A DNA stretch of 64,000 nucleotides from the NCBI RefSeq assembly GCF_900130125.1, contig NZ_FQXY01000009.1, positions 186,001-250,000 on the forward strand. Direction: 5' to 3'. Under the pieces are notes generated by a model. The model was not told where the DNA came from, did not search any database, and was given only the letters and a program-made list of their open reading frames with translations. The translations under genes were made by a program, and so were the position numbers. Source of the stretch: Bacteroides congonensis (lineage in GTDB: Bacteria; Bacteroidota; Bacteroidia; Bacteroidales; Bacteroidaceae). Each line of letters begins with the position of its first letter. Within the stretch, counting starts at the first letter, position 1. Shown here in pieces: positions 8,452-16,656 of the stretch.

Positions 8452-9591
8452 ATGAAGAAAATTTATTTATTATACATTGTACTCATATCATTGGCAACAA
8501 CATCTTTGATAGGTTGCAGTGATTGGACGGAGTCGGAAGCAAAAACTTTTCCGGAATCAATCGTGTCAGATGAATATTATGCAGCTTTAAGGGCTTATAA
8601 GAAAACTGATCATCAAGTTGCTTTCGGTTGGTTCGGTGGTTGGAGTGGTGAAGGTGCTTTTATGAAGAGTTCTTTAGCCGGTATTCCTGATAGTGTAGAT
8701 ATTGTTTCTATTTGGGGAAATTGGTCGAACATAACAGAAGCTCAAAAAAAAGATCTACAATTTTGCCAACAAATTAAAGGAACTCGTTTTACTATGTGTT
8801 TTATTATCAGAAGTGTGGGCGATCAAATTACTCCGCAGAATATTCGTGATAATTGGGAAAATATGGGATTTTCATCCGAAAAAGAAGCTGTAAACGATTT
8901 TTGGGGATGGCCTTCCGATGAATCAAATAAGGAAGCAATTGAAGCATCCATTCGCAAATATGCAAGTGCCATTGCCGATACAGTAAACAAATATGGTTAC
9001 GATGGGTTTGATATCGACTATGAACCCAATTTCGGTAATCCTGGTAATATCGTAGACGAAGATGATAGAATGTTTGCATTCGTTGATGAGCTAGGCAAAT
9101 ATTTCGGTCCGAAATCAGGAACCGGCAAATTATTAGTTATTGACGGTGAACCACAGAGCATAACGGGTAGACCTGAAGTCGGGCTATATTTTGACTATTT
9201 TATCATTCAGGCTTACAATGACAGCAGTCCTGGTAGTGATTCAAAACTTGACAAACGTCTTATTACAGGTGGCGTGGCAGGTGCAGGACTTGTTCAAACA
9301 TATAGTAGTGTCATGTCTGAAGAACAAATTACAAAGATGACCATCATGACCGAGAATTTCGAGGCTACCGACGCTGCTATGAACGGCGGATATGATTACA
9401 CTGATCGTTATGGTAATAAAATGAAATCTCTTGAAGGAATGGCACGCTGGCAACCAAGTAATGGTTTCCGCAAAGGTGGTGCAGGAACCTATCATATGGA
9501 AGCAGAGTATGGAACTTCACCTGAATATAAAAATATACGTCATGCTATTCAAATCATGAATCCCTCATCACATTCATTACTTAAAAATTAA
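8452..9591 (+). CDS. GH18 endo-beta-N-acetylglucosaminidase-type lipoprotein
   Basis: A 379-residue lipoprotein (lipobox LIGC, Cys22) with a GH18 TIM barrel. The catalytic motif DxxDxDxE is complete: Asp184, Asp187, Asp189 and acid Glu191 in YDGFDIDYEP. The family includes chitinases and endo-beta-N-acetylglucosaminidases. The SusCD setting, and the GH163, GH130 and GH92 genes that follow, favour an endoglycosidase cutting the chitobiose core of host N-glycans at the cell surface. The size fits the EndoF/H-type group rather than modular chitinases. Which N-glycan class it cuts cannot be read from the sequence. Confidence 0.88.
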   Translation: MKKIYLLYIVLISLATTSLIGCSDWTESEAKTFPESIVSDEYYAALRAYKKTDHQVAFGWFGGWSGEGAFMKSSLAGIPDSVDIVSIWGNWSNITEAQKKDLQFCQQIKGTRFTMCFIIRSVGDQITPQNIRDNWENMGFSSEKEAVNDFWGWPSDESNKEAIEASIRKYASAIADTVNKYGYDGFDIDYEPNFGNPGNIVDEDDRMFAFVDELGKYFGPKSGTGKLLVIDGEPQSITGRPEVGLYFDYFIIQAYNDSSPGSDSKLDKRLITGGVAGAGLVQTYSSVMSEEQITKMTIMTENFEATDAAMNGGYDYTDRYGNKMKSLEGMARWQPSNGFRKGGAGTYHMEAEYGTSPEYKNIRHAIQIMNPSSHSLLKN

Positions 9592-9599
9592 TGTAAACT

Positions 9600-10799
9600 A
9601 TGAAACGTATGAATTATATAAAAATCTTATGCTTCTTCGCAGTAATAGCAGGATTAGGAAGTATCGTAAGTTGCGGAGATGCGAAATATGATACCTTGGA
9701 TACACACGCTTATATTGAAGAAGCGCTTTCGGGCACAAGCCAGAAAGTGACAGTACAGGCTACTGGAGAAAGTTTTACGACTTTAAATGTACACCTTAGC
9801 AATCTTTCTTCTACAGACAATCATTATAAATTGGTCACAGACCAATCAGTATTGGATGCTTATAATCACATTAATGGTACAGGATATATAATGTTGCCGG
9901 AAGGCTATTATACATTACCGGAGACTATTACAGTGAAAGCCGGACAATATGCGACCGATGCTCTCTATATTGCTTTGAAGGCTTTCAGCCAAGAAATGAT
10001 GAAATCGGGAGAATCATACGCACTACCTGTTAAACTGGTGTTACAAGATGGAAGTATTTCACCGATGGAAAATACTGGAACTTTTGTTATTTTGGCAGAA
10101 AGTATTATCGAATTTTCAGCTCCGATGTTCGTTGGTGCTCCTAGTTTAAAAGCTAATAAATTCACAGAATCCCCTGAAACATATTCCCAATATACGATAG
10201 AGGTTCGTTTCCAGGTAGCTAACACAGCTGACCGTGACCGTGCAGTATTTAAGAACGGAGGAGATGATGCAAGCTTTATACTTTTACGTTTTGAGGACCC
10301 TCAAAGTGATAATGAAAATTATAAGGCACACTCATTAGTACAGATTGTAGGACGTAACCGACTTTATTTGAATCCAAGTAATTCTTTCAAGCCAAACGAA
10401 TGGCAACATCTGGCATTGGTTTGTGATGGTTCCAGCTATCGACTTTACATAAACGGAGTTGATTCGGGGGTACTGAGTATCCCAACAGGAGCAACAACTT
10501 TCTCCGATGTAAATTGGTTCAGTTTAGGTGATGATTCTTATAGTAGATGGGGAAACTGTAAAATATTGATGAGTGAGGCACGTATCTGGTCTGTAGTTCG
10601 TACTGCTTCTCAGATTCAGAATAATATGACTCAGGTTAGTCCTAAGTCTGTGGGATTGGAAGCCTATTGGCGTTTCAATGAAGGACAGGGTAATGTGTTT
10701 GAAGATGCAACCGGTAAAGGGCATACTTTAACTACTTCTGTTACTCCTACATGGATTGACGGTATTTTGTCTACGGATAAGGCTACCGAATGGAAATAG
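9600..10799 (+). CDS. DUF1735 plus LamG-type surface lipoprotein
   Basis: A 399-residue lipoprotein (signal ending SIVSC, Cys at about 25). Residues ~30-165 look like a DUF1735 beta-sandwich, as found at the front of Bacteroides N-glycan endoglycosidases and binding proteins. Residues ~175-385 form a concanavalin-A-like LamG domain (WQHLALVCDGSSYRLYINGV; ARIWSVVRTASQI). No catalytic signature is visible. It lies 8 bp after the GH18 gene in the same operon, which suggests a surface glycan-binding protein. ATG codons at 9600 and 9609 are both possible starts. Confidence 0.82.
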   Translation: MKRMNYIKILCFFAVIAGLGSIVSCGDAKYDTLDTHAYIEEALSGTSQKVTVQATGESFTTLNVHLSNLSSTDNHYKLVTDQSVLDAYNHINGTGYIMLPEGYYTLPETITVKAGQYATDALYIALKAFSQEMMKSGESYALPVKLVLQDGSISPMENTGTFVILAESIIEFSAPMFVGAPSLKANKFTESPETYSQYTIEVRFQVANTADRDRAVFKNGGDDASFILLRFEDPQSDNENYKAHSLVQIVGRNRLYLNPSNSFKPNEWQHLALVCDGSSYRLYINGVDSGVLSIPTGATTFSDVNWFSLGDDSYSRWGNCKILMSEARIWSVVRTASQIQNNMTQVSPKSVGLEAYWRFNEGQGNVFEDATGKGHTLTTSVTPTWIDGILSTDKATEWK

Positions 10800-10822
10800 T
10801 AATAATTTAATTGTATGTGTAT

Positions 10823-11770
10823 ATGAAAAATATATTTCAATCATTATCAATAGCAACTCTACTCGGCTTGTTTGTCCCTTTCATCTCTTCCTGTAGTGAT
10901 GACGAAGAAGTTTTTAATGAGTGGAATGCTACGTATGTGTCTTTACAGAGAAATGACTATTTGTCAGGAGATGTAAAGAAGTTCAATCTAACCCATGATG
11001 CGAATGGGGTTGGGGGAGATGAAATTAAAATGGTTTTTACTGTAAAAACACAGAAAGCAGTCTCCACTGATATGGTTGTCACATTAAGTGTAAATAGTGA
11101 AACCGAAGGGCTTGATGCAAACCAGATTACTTTAAGTTCCTCACAAGTAACCCTTAAAGAAGGTCAGATGATTTCTGAAGAAATCACTGCAACAGTTGAA
11201 CCGGCGATATTTGCCAGTGTCATGGAGAAAACAAGTTTTTCTTTCAATGTATCAATTGGCAATGTAACCACCAATGATAAAAACACAGTAATTAGCAACA
11301 GCTTGAGTACCTTGCCAGTTGTTATAAATAAAGCTGCTTATAGTAATTTAAAAGGTGGTATTCCTACTAATGGCCAACTTATTAGTGACCGTTCAGGTTG
11401 GATAATTAATGTAGAAGAAGGGGTTGAAGGTTCAGGAGATAAGTTGATTGACGGTGGAAATTCAGATATTGCCCGTGATAATGTAGGTTTTTGGTTTACT
11501 GTTGATTTGGGAGAAGCTAAAGTATTAGCCGGTATAAAAACAAACCATTGGGGGAATGCGTATGCTCCCAGAGAAGTAGAAATATTCCAGTCTACAGATG
11601 GCATTACTTGGAAATCATTAAGTACTTTAGCTACATCTGGTTCTGCACAGAATATTACATTTATTTCTCCTATAACTACTCGTTATTTGAAATATCAGAT
11701 TCTTACGATTGCTACAAGCGGACGAACAGATATTACAGAATTTAATGTCTATGAATTGAAAAATGAGTAA
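10823..11770 (+). CDS. DUF1735 plus F5/8 type C (discoidin) surface lipoprotein
   Basis: About 315 residues from the ATG at 10823; a TTG at 10811 is in frame but less likely. The signal ends in SSC. Residues ~35-165 are DUF1735-like (LSVNSETEGLDANQITLSSS). The C-terminal ~140 residues form a carbohydrate-binding F5/8 type C fold (GFWFTVDLGEAKVLAGIKT; TRYLKYQILT). It is the last gene before a strong terminator, so it closes the susCD-GH18 operon. It is probably a second surface glycan-binding protein. No enzymatic residues are apparent. Confidence 0.82.
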   Translation: MKNIFQSLSIATLLGLFVPFISSCSDDEEVFNEWNATYVSLQRNDYLSGDVKKFNLTHDANGVGGDEIKMVFTVKTQKAVSTDMVVTLSVNSETEGLDANQITLSSSQVTLKEGQMISEEITATVEPAIFASVMEKTSFSFNVSIGNVTTNDKNTVISNSLSTLPVVINKAAYSNLKGGIPTNGQLISDRSGWIINVEEGVEGSGDKLIDGGNSDIARDNVGFWFTVDLGEAKVLAGIKTNHWGNAYAPREVEIFQSTDGITWKSLSTLATSGSAQNITFISPITTRYLKYQILTIATSGRTDITEFNVYELKNE

Positions 11771-11823
11771 TTATAAGAATTAGGTAATGTAAGATTGATT
11801 TTACGAGTCTTTCTTAAATGAAT

Positions 11824-11865
11824 AAAAGTTCTCTTTATCAAAGTTATAAAGAGAACTTTTTGTGT
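11824..11865 (+). terminator. Intrinsic terminator of the susCD-GH18 operon
   Basis: A long perfect stem (AAAAGTTCTCTTTAT with ATAAAGAGAACTTTT) runs straight into a T-rich end, 54 bp after the last stop codon. It separates the phase-variable operon from the GH163 gene. Confidence 0.85.
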
Positions 11866-12021
11866 ACTTGATAGTAAAGAAATATGCAGAGTTTGAGGAT
11901 TGTTTTAATTATATAGGAAGGTTAACCTCTAAATTCTTAATAAGCATTAAAAGAACAGGCTTTGGTTTAGTCTTGTAGTTCATCTAGTTGTATTCTTTAT
12001 ATAACACCATTAACAATAATC

Positions 12022-14235
12022 ATGAGAAACATGAATCTAAAACCGGTTTTGAGAACGCTAATGTTCTTTTTGAGTGCATGGATATGCACGTCCTTTGCAT
12101 ATGCCCAAACGCTTTTAATAAAAGACGGAAAAACAAAAGTAAAGATTATATTAAAAGAAGACATCCAAGTAAATAAGGTAGCGGCTAATCTCTTTCAATC
12201 TTTCTTTCAAAAGATTACAAGTAAAACTTTGCCTATTGTCATAAATCAGACTCCACAAAAAGGAGATATCCTTATTGGTGGAGAGACTGCTCAAGAAGTG
12301 ATAGAGGATGGATTCTCTATTTCCACCAAAGATGGTATCTTGAGAGTTTCAGGTAAGGACAACGGTGTTGTTTATGGAATTGTATCTCTATTAGAACAAT
12401 ACTTAGGTGTTGATTACTGGGGAGAAAATGAATATTCTTTTACTCCTCAAAAAACGATAATTCTGCCTTTAATTAATAAAACAGATAATCCGGCTTTCCG
12501 TTATCGTCAGACACAGTGTTATGCCATCCGTACAGATTCCGTCTACAAATGGTGGAATCGCTTGGAAGAACCTGATGAGGTGTTTGCTGCCGGTTACTGG
12601 GTACATACTTTTGATAAATTATTGCCTTCTTCTGTTTATGGGAAAGAGCATCCCGAATATTATTCTTATTTTAAAGGAAAACGTCATCCGGGAAAAGCCA
12701 GTCAGTGGTGTCTGAGCAATCCTGAAGTTTTTGAGATTGTGGCACAACGTGTTGATTCTATTTTCAAGGCGAATCCCGATAAACACATCATGTCTGTTAG
12801 TCAGAATGATGGTAACTACACGAATTGTACTTGTGATGAATGTAAGGCTATTGATGATAGGGAAGGGGCATTGTCAGGGAGTATAATCACCTTTTTGAAT
12901 AAATTGGCTGCCCGTTTTCCTGATAAGGAGTTCTCCACATTGGCCTATTTATATACAATGAATCCACCGAAGCACGTGAAACCTTTGCCCAATGTGAATA
13001 TAATGCTTTGTGACATTGATTGTGACCGTGAAGTGACGCTGACTGAAAATGCTTCAGGCAGGCAATTTGTGAAAGCGATGGAAGGCTGGTCGGCTATAAC
13101 TGATAATATCTTTGTTTGGGATTACGGCATAAATTTCGATAATTATCTGGCTCCATTCCCTAATTTCCATATCTTACAGGATAATATCCGCCTTTTCAAG
13201 AAGAATCACGCAACCATGCACTTCTCTCAGATTGCAGGAAGCAGGGGCGGAGACTTTGCAGAATTACGTGCTTATCTGGTATCGAAGTTGATGTGGAATC
13301 CGGAAGCTGATGTTGACTCATTAATGCAACATTTTTTGCATGGTTATTATGGTGAAGCTGCACCCTATCTTTATCAATATATAAAAGTGATGGAAGGCGC
13401 ACTGATTGGCAGTGGACAAAGATTATGGATTTATGATTCGCCTGTCTCACATAAATATGGAATGTTGAAACCGACTTTGATGCGCCGTTATAATGATTTG
13501 TTTGATTTGGCGGAAAAGGCAGTTGAAACGGATAATACATTCTTGAAAAGAGTGCAACGTGCCCGTTTACCGCTTCAATATTCTGAGTTGGAAATAGCAC
13601 GTACAGAAATTGTAAAGGACTTGGCTGATATAGACAGGAAGTTGGCACTTTTTGAAGAGAGAGTGAAAGAGTTTAATGTTCCTACATTAAATGAACGTTC
13701 TAATTCGCCGGTAGAGTACTGCGAGCTATACCGTAAACGCTATATGCCGCAGACTGAACGGAGTTTGGTGTTAGGTGCTAAAGTTTCTTATATTATTCCG
13801 CCTACCGGAAAATATGCAGAAATAGGAAAGACGGCATTAGTAGACGGACTGTTTGGAGGAGCTACTTTTGTAGACAGTTGGGTAGGTTGGGAAGGAACTG
13901 ATGGTGCGTTCATCCTGGATTTAGGAGAGGAAAAGGAGATTCATAGTGTAGAAACAGATTTCTTACATCAGATAGGGGCTTGGATTCTCTTTCCTTTGAA
14001 AGTTACCTATTCTTATTCGGCGGATGGAGAACAATATACATTTTGGGGAACGAACGATTTACCTGAAGAACGTTCCGGCAAGGTCGGATTCCGCGGAGTT
14101 AAGACAGAATCTGCGACGCCTATAAAGACACGCTATGTAAAAGTAGAAGTTACAGGTACGAAAGAATGCCCGACCTGGCATTATGGTGTAGGGCATCCTT
14201 CATGGTTTTTTATAGATGAAGTCATAATAAAATAA
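12022..14235 (+). CDS. DUF4838 family glycoside hydrolase (GH163-type) with C-terminal discoidin-like domain
   Basis: A 737-residue secreted protein with a signal peptide ending in SFAYAQ. The N-terminal ~30-130 is an alpha/beta domain like those in front of GH20/GH67-type enzymes (GVVYGIVSLLEQYLGVDYW). The centre (~150-540) is a DUF4838 TIM barrel (HIMSVSQNDGNYTNCTC; FVWDYGINFDNYLAPFPN). About 600-737 looks like an F5/8 type C beta-sandwich (GAFILDLGEEKEIHSVETDF). As I recall, DUF4838 proteins include GH163, endo-beta-N-acetylglucosaminidases acting on complex N-glycans. That fits the neighbouring GH18, GH130 and GH92. I have not confirmed the catalytic residues. No clear -7 box was seen in the 160 bp upstream. 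Confidence 0.8.
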   Translation: MRNMNLKPVLRTLMFFLSAWICTSFAYAQTLLIKDGKTKVKIILKEDIQVNKVAANLFQSFFQKITSKTLPIVINQTPQKGDILIGGETAQEVIEDGFSISTKDGILRVSGKDNGVVYGIVSLLEQYLGVDYWGENEYSFTPQKTIILPLINKTDNPAFRYRQTQCYAIRTDSVYKWWNRLEEPDEVFAAGYWVHTFDKLLPSSVYGKEHPEYYSYFKGKRHPGKASQWCLSNPEVFEIVAQRVDSIFKANPDKHIMSVSQNDGNYTNCTCDECKAIDDREGALSGSIITFLNKLAARFPDKEFSTLAYLYTMNPPKHVKPLPNVNIMLCDIDCDREVTLTENASGRQFVKAMEGWSAITDNIFVWDYGINFDNYLAPFPNFHILQDNIRLFKKNHATMHFSQIAGSRGGDFAELRAYLVSKLMWNPEADVDSLMQHFLHGYYGEAAPYLYQYIKVMEGALIGSGQRLWIYDSPVSHKYGMLKPTLMRRYNDLFDLAEKAVETDNTFLKRVQRARLPLQYSELEIARTEIVKDLADIDRKLALFEERVKEFNVPTLNERSNSPVEYCELYRKRYMPQTERSLVLGAKVSYIIPPTGKYAEIGKTALVDGLFGGATFVDSWVGWEGTDGAFILDLGEEKEIHSVETDFLHQIGAWILFPLKVTYSYSADGEQYTFWGTNDLPEERSGKVGFRGVKTESATPIKTRYVKVEVTGTKECPTWHYGVGHPSWFFIDEVIIK

Positions 14236-14333
14236 AAAAAGTAGGGGGGAGACGTTAGTAGTTTTCCCCTTTTAGTTGTATTATATATAGATGGGTTAGA
14301 AAAATGAATTTTTTCATCTATATACTATGATTT

Positions 14334-15659
14334 ATGCAACAGAATAAAACTGCTTCTCAACGAAACACTATCAGCCCAGCTTGCTGGGTTCCTACCGCTT
14401 ATTTTGCAATGGGGCTTCCCTTTATTGCCATTAATCTGGTTTCCGTATTCATGTTTAAGGATCTGGGAATATCCGACACACAAATCACATTGTGGACTTC
14501 CCTTATTATGGCGCCTTGGACATTTAAATTCTTATGGAGTCCGTTTCTTGAAATGTATCGGACGAAGAAATTCTTCGTATTAGTCACAGAGTTGTTGAGT
14601 GGAGTATTGTTTGGAGTAGTAGCCTTTTCTTTATTCTTTGACTACTTTTTTGCCATAAGTATATCTACAATGGCTATAATTGCTTTTAGTGGGGCAACGC
14701 ACGATATTGCCTGTGACGGTGTTTACATGGCTGAATTGAATAAAGAAGACCAGGCAAAATACATAGGAGTACAGGGCGCTTTTTATAATGTAGCCAAATT
14801 GGTTGCTAACGGTGGATTGGTTGCCATGGCAGGTGCGTTGGCCGAACATTTCGGGGCAATAGAAGGAGCTTCTATTGATGCGAACAAAGGAGCATATACG
14901 TCTGCCTGGATGATTATTTTTGCAGTGATTGGAGCTATAATGGTGCTGATTGGCATCTACCATATAAAAGTTTTACCCTCTTCACAAGTTCCGTCAACAA
15001 CAAAGAAAACCTCATCAGAGGTCGGAAGGGAATTGATGGCGGTGATTGCAGACTTCTTTACGAAGAAACATATTTTCTATTATATCTGCTTTATTATTCT
15101 ATATCGCCTGGCAGAAGGATTTATCATGAAGATTGCGCCGTTGTTCTTGCGCGCTTCAAGAGATGTCGGCGGTTTAGGGTTATCCTTGACGGAGATTGGT
15201 ACGTTAAATGGAGTTTTTGGCTCTGCTGCTTTCGTCCTCGGCTCTTTATTGGCAGGTATTTATGTTTCCAGATTCGGATTAAAGAAGACACTGTTCACTC
15301 TTTGTTGTATATTTAATCTTCCGTTTGTCGCATATACTTTCCTGGCAGTTGTACAGCCTACTAACGTGTATCTGATAGGAACTTGTATAACCATGGAATA
15401 TTTCGGTTATGGTTTTGGTTTTGTCGGACTGACGTTGTTTATGATGCAGCAAATTGCTCCGGGAAAACATCAGATGTCGCATTATGCATTTGCATCGGGA
15501 ATCATGAACTTGGGAGTAATGCTTCCGGGAATGGCCAGTGGTTATCTTAGTGATTTACTGGGATACCGAAATTTCTTTATTTATGTCCTGATTGCGACTA
15601 TTCCTGCTTTTCTGATTACTTACTTCATACCTTTCACGTATGATGATTCAAAAAAATAA
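14334..15659 (+). CDS. Major facilitator superfamily sugar transporter (AmpG-like)
   Basis: A 441-residue inner-membrane protein with about 12 hydrophobic segments (for example FFAISISTMAIIAFSGATHDI and FFIYVLIATIPAFLITYFI) and an MFS fold. It has no signal peptide of its own. It lies 21 bp before the GH130 phosphorylase, which also lacks a signal peptide, so the pair suits import of a disaccharide followed by cytoplasmic phosphorolysis. By context the substrate would be mannosyl-beta-1,4-GlcNAc released from N-glycans. An AmpG-type muropeptide permease is the main alternative by similarity. Confidence 0.87.
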   Translation: MQQNKTASQRNTISPACWVPTAYFAMGLPFIAINLVSVFMFKDLGISDTQITLWTSLIMAPWTFKFLWSPFLEMYRTKKFFVLVTELLSGVLFGVVAFSLFFDYFFAISISTMAIIAFSGATHDIACDGVYMAELNKEDQAKYIGVQGAFYNVAKLVANGGLVAMAGALAEHFGAIEGASIDANKGAYTSAWMIIFAVIGAIMVLIGIYHIKVLPSSQVPSTTKKTSSEVGRELMAVIADFFTKKHIFYYICFIILYRLAEGFIMKIAPLFLRASRDVGGLGLSLTEIGTLNGVFGSAAFVLGSLLAGIYVSRFGLKKTLFTLCCIFNLPFVAYTFLAVVQPTNVYLIGTCITMEYFGYGFGFVGLTLFMMQQIAPGKHQMSHYAFASGIMNLGVMLPGMASGYLSDLLGYRNFFIYVLIATIPAFLITYFIPFTYDDSKK

Positions 15660-15680
15660 ATAATATAAAAAACATTGATT

Positions 15681-16649
15681 ATGAATAAGATTCAAATTCC
15701 TTGGGAAGATCGTCCTGTCGGATGTACGGACGTAATGTGGCGTTACTCACAAAATCCGGTTATCGGACGTTATCATATTCCTTCATCCAATAGTATTTTC
15801 AATAGTGCTGTTGTACCTTTCGGTGATGGTTTTGCCGGCGTATTCCGTTGTGACAATAAAGCTGTACAGATGAATATCTTTGCCGGATTCAGTAAGGATG
15901 GTATTCATTGGGATATTAATCACGAGCCTATTCAGTTCAAGGCTGGTAACACAGAGATGATTGAATCGGAATATAAATATGACCCTCGTGTGACATGGAT
16001 TGAAGACCGTTATTGGGTTACTTGGTGCAATGGCTATCATGGCCCTACTATTGGTATCGCATATACTTTTGATTTTAAGGAATTCTTCCAATGCGAGAAC
16101 GCTTTCTTGCCTTTCAATCGTAACGGCGTACTTTTCCCACAGAAGATAGATGGTAAATATGCTATGTTGAGCCGTCCTAGTGATAATGGACATACACCAT
16201 TTGGTGATATATATATCAGCTACAGCCCGGACATGAAATATTGGGGTGAACATCGTTGTGTAATGAAAGTGACTCCATTTCCGGAAAGCGCCTGGCAGTG
16301 TACAAAAATCGGTGCAGGTTCAGTACCTTTCCTGACAGATGAAGGTTGGTTGCTTTTCTATCACGGTGTTATCACTACTTGTAATGGTTTCCGCTATGCA
16401 ATGGGAGCAGCTATACTTGATAAAGACCATCCGGAAAAGGTTCTTTACCGTACCCGCGAATATCTGATTGGCCCGGCTGCTCCTTACGAACTTCAAGGCG
16501 ATGTGCCCAATGTAGTATTCCCCTGTGCTGCTTTGCAAGACGGCGAACGTGTAGCTGTTTATTATGGTGCTGCAGATACCGTTGTAGGCATGGCTTTCGG
16601 ATACATTAAAGAGATTATCGACTTTACTAAACGGACAAGTATCATTTAA
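15681..16649 (+). CDS. GH130 beta-mannoside phosphorylase, probably Man-beta-1,4-GlcNAc phosphorylase
   Basis: A cytoplasmic five-bladed beta-propeller of about 322 residues. The GH130 signatures are [20 protein letters not shown] near the N-terminus, [19 protein letters not shown] in the middle (its Asp is the expected general acid) and a late [13 protein letters not shown] segment. The start is taken as the ATG at 15681 rather than a TTG at 15675. There is no signal peptide. Members in this position in Bacteroides phosphorolyse mannosyl-GlcNAc from N-glycans to mannose-1-phosphate and GlcNAc. The GH92 gene follows after 7 bp, indicating one transcript. Confidence 0.9.
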   Translation: MNKIQIPWEDRPVGCTDVMWRYSQNPVIGRYHIPSSNSIFNSAVVPFGDGFAGVFRCDNKAVQMNIFAGFSKDGIHWDINHEPIQFKAGNTEMIESEYKYDPRVTWIEDRYWVTWCNGYHGPTIGIAYTFDFKEFFQCENAFLPFNRNGVLFPQKIDGKYAMLSRPSDNGHTPFGDIYISYSPDMKYWGEHRCVMKVTPFPESAWQCTKIGAGSVPFLTDEGWLLFYHGVITTCNGFRYAMGAAILDKDHPEKVLYRTREYLIGPAAPYELQGDVPNVVFPCAALQDGERVAVYYGAADTVVGMAFGYIKEIIDFTKRTSII

Positions 16650-16656
16650 TAAAGGT

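Noticed and set aside
14236..14333. AGGGG..CCCCT element as a terminator between GH163 and the MFS gene
   Set aside because: The stem is only about five base pairs around a long loop; the genes could still be co-transcribed.
15675..15680. TTG start for GH130, and likewise TTG at 10811
   Set aside because: ATG codons at 15681 and 10823 follow within 6-12 bp and give the normal family start or lipoprotein signal.
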